Positions 1-4,356 of a stretch of DNA of 5,820 bases are shown here, piece by piece; within the stretch, counting starts at the first letter, position 1, and every line of letters starts with the position of its first letter. Both the position numbers and the translations under genes were made by a program. Source of the DNA: Pseudomonadota bacterium (GTDB taxonomy: Bacteria; Pseudomonadota; Gammaproteobacteria; Steroidobacterales; Steroidobacteraceae); NCBI GenBank assembly GCA_021815905.1, contig JAKAZP010000174.1, positions 1 through 5,820 of the forward strand, given 5' to 3'. The notes under the pieces were generated by a model that had not been told where the DNA came from, did no database searches, and saw only the letters and a list, made by a program, of their open reading frames with translations.

Positions 1-60
1 GGGGGCGGGCCGCGGCTCGCCCGAAACGGAATGCGCCGCGCCGCGTCGTCGCGATTGCGC

Positions 61-111
61 GGCGGGAGAGCCCGCCCGCCGGGCGCTGACATTGTCCGGC
101 TCAGCGAGCCG
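61..111 (-). terminator. Candidate hairpins downstream of the TetR-family gene
   Basis: Two perfect short stems lie just past the stop codon of the minus-strand regulator. One is CGGCTC-AGC-GAGCCG at 97-111 (6-bp stem, 3-nt loop), about 10 nt after the stop. The other is GGCGGG-AGAG-CCCGCC at 61-76 (6-bp stem, 4-nt loop). Neither is followed by a T-run on the minus strand, so neither is a classical intrinsic terminator, and in DNA this GC-rich short stems also arise by chance. Nothing else in 1-121 looks coding. Confidence 0.25.
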
Positions 112-121
112 TACGGGCGCA

Positions 122-847
122 CTAACAGCCGGTCGCGGCGGCCTCGCCCGGAAGGGAGTGGAGAAACGCCGGTCCCGCGGCGGCGCCGCGCCAGACCACC
201 GGTTGGTGAGGCACCATGCGCTCGATGACCGGATAGGATTCCTGGCTGATGTGCTGCGGATCGGCGCACAGGTAAGGGCGCAGCACCTGGAGAATCCCGT
301 AATAGCCTTCCTGGATGGATTGCGCGCTGAGCTCGCGATCCAGGCATTCCATGTAGTTCAGCCAGTTCTCCGACAGGATCCAGGTGACTTCGACGATCGA
401 GCGCAGGCAACGCGGATCGGCCGGAAGGCGCATGAGCGCGTGCGCCTCGAGCGCGCGCAGAAATTGCTCGATGAACCAGAGGCGCCGCTCGCGATTCTGC
501 GCGTATTGATGACGCAGCTGCGGATCCTGGCGCAGCAGGTCGGCCAGCTCGCGATAGAAGAAGCGGTACTTCTGAATCAGCTGCAGCTGGCGCACGAACA
601 TGGCCACCATGTGCTCGAGCGTCGGCTGCAGGTGATCGCTGTACCAGCCCTGGTTCATCTCGTCCACTGCACAGTGGAAGAGCGCGACAATCACATCCTG
701 TTTGTTGGGGAAATGATACTGGACGTTACCCTTGCTGATCCCGCAGCGCTCCGCGATCCGTGAGGCCGAGATGGCCGCCGTCCCCTCTGCGTTGAACAGC
801 TCCAGCGCCGCCTGTAGGATGCGCCGTTGTGTGGTTCGTGTCGCCAT
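122..847 (-). CDS. TetR/AcrR-family transcriptional repressor
   Basis: A 241-residue DNA-binding repressor, a normal length for TetR proteins. The amino-terminal three-helix DNA-binding domain covers about residues 8-54. Its helix-turn-helix (residues 27-49) reads SASRIAERCGISKGNVQYHF, and the ISKGNVQYHFPNK stretch is a typical TetR recognition helix. The remainder is helical and would form the ligand-binding and dimerisation domain. The segment YRFFYRELADLLRQDPQLR (about residues 94-112) resembles regulators with the PF13972-type carboxy-terminal domain, but the ligand cannot be read from this. The last ~35 residues look like a weakly conserved tail. The frame stays open upstream to 1075, but those residues derive from the neighbouring sensor relic and intergenic DNA, so the ATG at 847 directly before ATRTTQRRILQAALELF is preferred. 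No strong ribosome binding site precedes it. No efflux pump or enzyme gene adjoins it here, so its target is unknown. Confidence 0.9.
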   Translation of the reverse strand: MATRTTQRRILQAALELFNAEGTAAISASRIAERCGISKGNVQYHFPNKQDVIVALFHCAVDEMNQGWYSDHLQPTLEHMVAMFVRQLQLIQKYRFFYRELADLLRQDPQLRHQYAQNRERRLWFIEQFLRALEAHALMRLPADPRCLRSIVEVTWILSENWLNYMECLDRELSAQSIQEGYYGILQVLRPYLCADPQHISQESYPVIERMVPHQPVVWRGAAAGPAFLHSLPGEAAATGC

Positions 848-891
848 CGACGCGGTGCTCGCAGTTTTGTGACCCCGAACATGCCCCGGGC

Positions 892-923
892 GCCAATGAT
901 TGACACCTGAAGCAATGCCAATG
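892..923. repeat. Possible operator of the TetR-family gene
   Basis: The heptamer GCCAATG occurs at 892-898 and again at 917-923, exactly 25 bp apart. Between the copies lie ATTG (899-902) and its reverse complement CAAT (913-916). A small palindrome, CAATGATTG, sits at 894-902. The block overlaps the start region of the candidate promoter for the regulator gene. TetR proteins commonly bind partly symmetric sites of 15-30 bp there to repress themselves. The repeats are visible in the sequence; the operator role is inferred. Confidence 0.3.
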
Positions 924-949
924 TAGCACAGGCGACACAGCCATGGCAG
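920..949 (-). promoter_or_regulatory. Candidate sigma-70 promoter for the TetR-family gene
   Basis: On the minus strand CTGCCA (949-944, four of six matches to TTGACA) is followed after 18 nt by TACATT (925-920, four of six matches to TATAAT). A TG dinucleotide one base before the -10 box makes it an extended -10 element. Transcription would start near 913, giving a leader of about 65 nt before the ATG at 847. The patch is also AT-richer than its surroundings. Such matches occur by chance, so the call is tentative. Confidence 0.33.
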
Positions 950-1087
950 TCGCCAGGCGTCCCGCTCGCGCGGCGCCCGGGCCTGCTCGGCGCCCGCGCG
1001 CGGGCCCGTGGGCGAGGGGGTGCGCTCTTGGTGCGCGATTGCTGCATGATGGAGCTCGAGACCGCATCCGTGCACCGCCGGCGTGCA

Positions 1088-1570
1088 TCAGCCGGCCGCA
1101 TCGATGGCGATACGCACCGGCTCGCGCAGGTCGAGCGGCGCGCGCGCGAGCTCGAAGCGGATGTGAGTGATGAGCGACGCGTCGAGCAGGTCGCCGAGGA
1201 GCCGCCATATCTGCGAGGCCTGGCGGTTCAGCACGTCGATGGCCCGCTGACGCGTGCCCTGGTCGGTGCCCGGATGCGCGAGCAATTCCTCCATCAGGCT
1301 CTTGCAGTGCGGTGAGAGGTGCTGAACGACCAGGAACGCCGCGCCGGTGCGCGCCGGCAACGCCCGAAAGAGCTTCTCCAGCGACTCCAGTCCGCCCGCG
1401 GAGGCGCCGATTCCGACGATCGGGGGCCGCCGTGTGCCGGTCGGCGTAGAAACTTCCACGGTTGTCGTGGAACTTGCTTCCCGTTTCGATGGCACCGAAG
1501 GGGTCCCGCCCTCTCCCTCCGCGGGGACTGTGTCATCGCGAGCTGAAGCGTCGTCGGAGGTATCCTGCAT
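1088..1570 (-). pseudogene. Deletion-fused relic of a CheB/CheR/PAS/histidine-kinase hybrid sensor
   Basis: The open frame encodes 160 residues from two separate parts of a much longer protein. Residues 1-48 are an acidic, Ser/Thr-rich leader. Residues 49-97 are the start of a CheB methylesterase domain: GIGASAGG contains the nucleophile Ser57 and [11 protein letters not shown] contains catalytic His84. The domain breaks off after about 50 of its usual ~180 residues, so the catalytic Asp is missing. From about residue 99 ([19 protein letters not shown]...[13 protein letters not shown]...LDLREPV) the sequence matches the second half of a histidine-kinase dimerisation domain, without its phospho-accepting His box. 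In known hybrids of this family these parts are separated by the rest of CheB, a CheR methyltransferase, PAS domains and the H-box. The frame stops at TGA 1088-1090, but about 20 in-frame codons beyond it (GCGLELHHAAIAHQ) may still be kinase remnant. No ATP-binding domain remains. A GTG at 1597 would add nine residues. I expect no sensory or esterase function. Confidence 0.75.
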
Positions 1571-1783
1571 CGTGTGAAATTCCGCCGCGTGGACCACGCA
1601 ATTACCGGCAAAAAAGCAATAAACATGCCAGCATCAGCGCGACCCGGGGAGGCGCGAGCGGTCGGACGGCACGTACGCGCCGGCGAACTGTCTAATCATT
1701 CGGGTGCCGCGGGTTGCCGCGGCGAGCCACGCCCACGACACCCCATGTGGTACTCGTCGCTCACGACTGACAGGAGACGCATC
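1571..1783. other. Divergent intergenic region between the sensor relic and the lipoprotein gene
   Basis: No gene is recognised in this ~210-bp gap. The only AT-rich patch lies at about 1599-1626 and reads TTTATTGCTTTTTTGCC on the minus strand. It is probably the remains of the promoter region of the sensor relic, although no clean -35/-10 pair can be assigned. The lipoprotein gene must be transcribed from somewhere here; I see no good consensus promoter for it. The frame is open from 1574 into the lipoprotein gene, but the extra residues lack homology-like character and precede the signal peptide. Confidence 0.4.
1772..1777 (+). promoter_or_regulatory. Ribosome binding site that fixes the lipoprotein start
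   Basis: AGGAGA lies six nucleotides before the ATG at 1784, a near-perfect Shine-Dalgarno match at a usual spacing. It selects this ATG over upstream in-frame starts and places the lipoprotein signal peptide right at the amino terminus. Confidence 0.8.
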
Positions 1784-2287
1784 ATGCGATCTCGACCCGT
1801 GCGGCTCATCGCCATCAGCCTGATCGCGGCAGCTGCCGCGGCCCTATTGGGCTGCGCCACCCAGCCCGCTCACAGCCGTGCCGCCGCCACCGCGGCGACG
1901 CGCGAGAAGACCGCGGCGCTGCCCGGGAAACCGGGCTGCTTCTGGCTTCAGAATTTCGACGGCTCTTGGACGGTGCTCAACGATTCCGAGCTCATCGTCT
2001 ATGCGCCGTCCTTCTCCCGGCCGTACCTCATCAAGCTGTTCGAGCCGGTGCTCACCCTCAAGTTCGCTCAACGCCTCGGCTTCGTGGACGTGGAACGCTC
2101 GGGGATGATCTGCAACAGCGCCATGGACGAGCTCATCGTGCCGCACTGGCAGCCGCACCGGGTCCCGATCGTGGCCGTGCGACAGCTCACCCGGCCCGAA
2201 GAGCGGCAGCTCATGGTCGAGAATCACCTCGAAGTACCGAAGAAAGGCTCTCGGCCGAAGAAGGGAAATCAGGCCGCCAAGGGTTGA
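1784..2287 (+). CDS. Small lipoprotein resembling the DUF6491 family
   Basis: The 167-residue product has a short basic amino end (MRSRPVR), a hydrophobic stretch (residues 8-22) and the lipobox LLGC with Cys24, so it should be lipidated after signal peptidase II cleavage. Ala at +2 predicts sorting to the outer membrane rather than retention in the inner membrane. After an Ala-rich linker comes a compact domain (about residues 52-137) containing CFWLQNFDGSWTVLNDSELIVYAP and later LKFAQRLGFV and MICNSAMDELIV. The pattern of an initial Cys, a 'W-V-L-D/N-D' turn, 'LIV-APS' and a later 'IC' resembles DUF6491 proteins as I remember them; no biochemical role is known to me. Cys52 and Cys110 could form a periplasmic disulfide. 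The last 15 residues are a Lys/Gly/Pro-rich tail (VPKKGSRPKKGNQAAKG). The gene stands alone, divergent from the sensor relic and convergent with the kelch gene. Confidence 0.75.
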   Translation: MRSRPVRLIAISLIAAAAAALLGCATQPAHSRAAATAATREKTAALPGKPGCFWLQNFDGSWTVLNDSELIVYAPSFSRPYLIKLFEPVLTLKFAQRLGFVDVERSGMICNSAMDELIVPHWQPHRVPIVAVRQLTRPEERQLMVENHLEVPKKGSRPKKGNQAAKG

Positions 2288-2301
2288 TCGCTGATTGATT
2301 G

Positions 2302-2326
2302 CCCGCGATCGCCGGGTGATCGCGGG
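2302..2326. terminator. Perfect 9-bp hairpin between convergent genes
   Basis: CCCGCGATC (2302-2310) and GATCGCGGG (2318-2326) form a perfect stem around a 7-nt loop. It starts 14 nt after the lipoprotein stop codon and lies in the gap facing the convergent kelch gene. Neither strand has a T-run after the stem, so it may be a Rho-assisted or bidirectional terminator, or an RNA-stabilising 3' stem. Its position is the best evidence for that role. Confidence 0.5.
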
Positions 2327-2343
2327 GAAAGCCGGGCCGGAAC

Positions 2344-2408
2344 CCGGACGGTCCGGAACCGGACCCCGAGGCCGACGCCGAGACCGGACCCCGAGACCGG
2401 AGGGCGAG
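2344..2408. repeat. GC-rich palindrome and imperfect 12-13 bp tandem repeats
   Basis: The 13-bp palindrome CCGGAC-G-GTCCGG (2344-2356) is followed by four consecutive related units. These are ACCGGACCCCGAG (2358-2370), GCCGACGCCGAG (2371-2382), ACCGGACCCCGAG again (2383-2395) and ACCGGAGGGCGAG (2396-2408). The first and third units are identical. The array is non-coding and fills much of the convergent gap. It could be a decayed minisatellite, a REP-like element or slippage product. The rest of the gap, 2409-2482, holds nothing I recognise. Confidence 0.5.
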
Positions 2409-2482
2409 ACCCGCAACTCGGGCCGGGCCCCCGCATGATCCGATGTGAATCGTGACGGGCGTCGATCAGTTCAGGAGATCCG

Positions 2483-4321
2483 TCAGTTCACGAGAACCGC
2501 GACCGGACTCGAGGCGATGCCATTGGCGATCACCACGAGCGAGCTCGCGCCGGTCTCGGTACTGGCCGGCACGTCGAATGAGGCGGAGACGACGCTGTTG
2601 CCGGTCGCGACGCCCATGGTGCTGAAGCCGTGAGTTCGCGCGTAGACGACGTGCCCCGAGGCCTGATTCGTGATGCGGACCAGCGGATAGTTGGTCGCGG
2701 AGTTGAGCTCATCGCCCACGGCGGCGCCCTGCGAGAGACCGTTGAATTGCGTGCCCGAGACGACGTAGGTCGAGCCGCGCGCCACGGTCGCCGGGGCGGC
2801 GGTAATCGTAGGCGCCCAGGCGGGATCGGGACTGCCCGAGCCGCTGTAAATCCACGTCACATCGCCGGTCACCAGCACCTGTCCATTGGGTAGCGGCAAG
2901 ACGAAGTACTCGATATTGCCGCCATCGGTCGGCAGAGTTCCCGTGACCGAAAGCCTCAAGCCGTCAAATTCGTAGAATTGCCCGGAGCTGGTCGCGATCA
3001 GAGCATTTCCCGAGGGCAGCAGGGCCGCGCTGCTGTCGGCGGGATCATCGCCGGCGGCGAAATCCGGGCCCGTGGTGAAGGTGCCGGGGTCCGCCGGCAG
3101 CACGCCGGGGGTATAGATCCCCGTGTGCGCGGGATTGCCGCCCACCTGCGCTCCCGTGAGGAACACGGTGCCATCGGGGCGCAGAATCGCCGGGCCGATC
3201 TCGCCCGGCGGGTCATAGGTACCCGTCGGTCCCGGGCCGTACGTCACCCCGCCCACGACCTGAACCGGCGCAGGACCGTACGTCAATGGGGAGATCGCCG
3301 GCGAGCTCAGGAGTTCGGGAGTGCTCCCATCGCTGTACCACTGAGCGCTCGCCGGATCGTAGTGCTCCGCATGACCCGGATTGCCGACGTCGACGGTGAG
3401 CAAGTCGCCGTCCGGCAGCAGCGTCCAGCCTTCCTCGGCGAAATTGTCCGCCTTCCCGGCGGCCGATACCGAAGTCCACGTGAGCGTGGTCGGGTCGAGA
3501 CGCCACATATCCCGGCCGAGCTTGTCTCCGAACAGGAAGCTGCCGTCGGGCATGATGGCCGACGGCGGGTCTCCGATGTAGGCAACGCCCGGAGGCGGCG
3601 CGATCATCTGCCACAGATCCGCGACGGGATCGTACACGGCCGACATGTTGGTGAGACCGCTCGGGGCGAAGGGCAGGCTGTAGTTGTTCTGGTTGTATTC
3701 GCCACCGACGAACAGGACCCGGCCGTCCGCGAGGACCGCCTGCGCCCCCGCATAGGGTGCGTATCCGGCCGGCGGGCTCGATACCGTGCGCCACGTGCCG
3801 TTCAGATAGCTTCCTTGCGAATCCGGTGACAGCTCATAGAAGACGCCGGCGTTGTAGTTCGATTGCATCAGGACGCTGCCGTCGGTCAGGAGAATCGCGA
3901 GGTATCCGGGCTCGGGCGGCTGATTGGTCAGGGCGGCGAAGGGCCCTGTCGCGCAAATGACGGCCACGCTCGTCACATCGGCCGTACTCACCATGCCCGA
4001 GCCGTTCATCACCACGCAGTTCTGCACCGGCCCGGAGGGCTGTGTCGCCACGGTCACCGCGTACGAAGCCCCGCTGCCCAATGCCATGGGAAACGTGAAG
4101 GATCCGGATGCCATGACCGAGACCTGATCGCCGTTGCTGTTGCGCAGGATCAGACCCTGGCCGGCGAGGCCGTCGACCGTGCCACCAACGGTGTAGGTCG
4201 GCGCCGGTGGGGCGGCGCCGCCCATGCCGCCCCCGCCGCCTCCGCATCCCGCCAGGAGCAGTGAGGTCAGGACGACGTACGAAACGCGCGGCATTCGGCC
4301 TCGATGTGTCTGGGGATTCAT
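2483..4321 (-). CDS. Kelch/galactose-oxidase-like beta-propeller lipoprotein
   Basis: From ATG 4321 the product has 612 residues. A signal peptide ends in the lipobox LLAGC (Cys26), followed by a Gly-rich tether; Gly at +2 fits outer-membrane sorting. Residues ~42-124 form a small beta-domain (YTVGGTVDGLAGQGLIL...CVV...VAVIC) of a type often found after the lipobox in secreted repeat proteins. Seven motifs of the form L-x-D/S/N-G-x-V/L-L follow, near residues 144, 195, 255, 300, 378, 433 and 476 (for example LADGRVLFVGG, LPDGDLLTVD, LPNGQVLVTGD). Seven match the seven blades of kelch/galactose-oxidase propellers. The end (~500-612; TATGNSV-type strands, SSLVVIANGIASSPVAVLV) resembles the beta-sandwich after such propellers. 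I do not see a complete set of galactose-oxidase copper ligands, so a binding or scaffold role is at least as likely as oxidase activity. The start is uncertain: ATG 4294 (after GAGG) or GTG 4369 are alternatives, and ATG 4321 has no clear ribosome site. It lies 34 nt after the esterase stop, probably in the same transcript. Confidence 0.85.
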   Translation of the reverse strand: MNPQTHRGRMPRVSYVVLTSLLLAGCGGGGGGMGGAAPPAPTYTVGGTVDGLAGQGLILRNSNGDQVSVMASGSFTFPMALGSGASYAVTVATQPSGPVQNCVVMNGSGMVSTADVTSVAVICATGPFAALTNQPPEPGYLAILLTDGSVLMQSNYNAGVFYELSPDSQGSYLNGTWRTVSSPPAGYAPYAGAQAVLADGRVLFVGGEYNQNNYSLPFAPSGLTNMSAVYDPVADLWQMIAPPPGVAYIGDPPSAIMPDGSFLFGDKLGRDMWRLDPTTLTWTSVSAAGKADNFAEEGWTLLPDGDLLTVDVGNPGHAEHYDPASAQWYSDGSTPELLSSPAISPLTYGPAPVQVVGGVTYGPGPTGTYDPPGEIGPAILRPDGTVFLTGAQVGGNPAHTGIYTPGVLPADPGTFTTGPDFAAGDDPADSSAALLPSGNALIATSSGQFYEFDGLRLSVTGTLPTDGGNIEYFVLPLPNGQVLVTGDVTWIYSGSGSPDPAWAPTITAAPATVARGSTYVVSGTQFNGLSQGAAVGDELNSATNYPLVRITNQASGHVVYARTHGFSTMGVATGNSVVSASFDVPASTETGASSLVVIANGIASSPVAVLVN

Positions 4322-4337
4322 GATCGTCCGGCTGCGG

Positions 4338-4356
4338 GCGGCTATGCCGCGGGCAT
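4338..4356 (-). promoter_or_regulatory. Junction element: four-codon mini-ORF and hairpin before the kelch gene
   Basis: On the minus strand a good ribosome site (GGTGGAG) precedes an ATG at 4356-4354 that overlaps the esterase stop as TGATG. This frame reads Met-Pro-Ala-Ala and stops at TAG 4344-4342, 20 nt before the kelch ATG at 4321. The same bases form a small stem GCGGC-ATA-GCCGC (4350-4338). Because the kelch ATG has no clear ribosome site, reinitiation after the mini-ORF or the esterase stop could supply ribosomes. The sequence elements are visible; the coupling is inferred. Confidence 0.25.

Noticed and set aside
92..763. Plus-strand open frame of 223 residues opposite the TetR gene
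   Set aside because: It is a GC-driven antisense shadow: the minus strand encodes a clear TetR domain, and the plus frame lacks a recognisable domain or ribosome site.
900..928. TTGACA on the plus strand as a -35 box at 900-905
   Set aside because: The best -10 at 16-17 nt spacing (TGTAGC or GTAGCA) is poor and no plus-strand gene follows for about 880 bp. The minus-strand promoter reading explains the region better.
1844..2416. Minus-strand open frame of 190 residues opposite the small lipoprotein
   Set aside because: The plus strand has a strong ribosome site, signal peptide and lipobox; the minus frame has neither and runs through the repeat array.
2978..3829. Plus-strand open frame of 283 residues inside the kelch gene
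   Set aside because: Arg/Gly/Ala-rich composition without domains, lying entirely antisense to a convincing propeller lipoprotein.
4222..4250. CCGCC-type simple repeat as a possible phase-variation tract
   Set aside because: It encodes the Gly-rich tether after the lipobox, is interrupted (CCCC, CCT, CAT) and codon-like, so slippage control is not supported.
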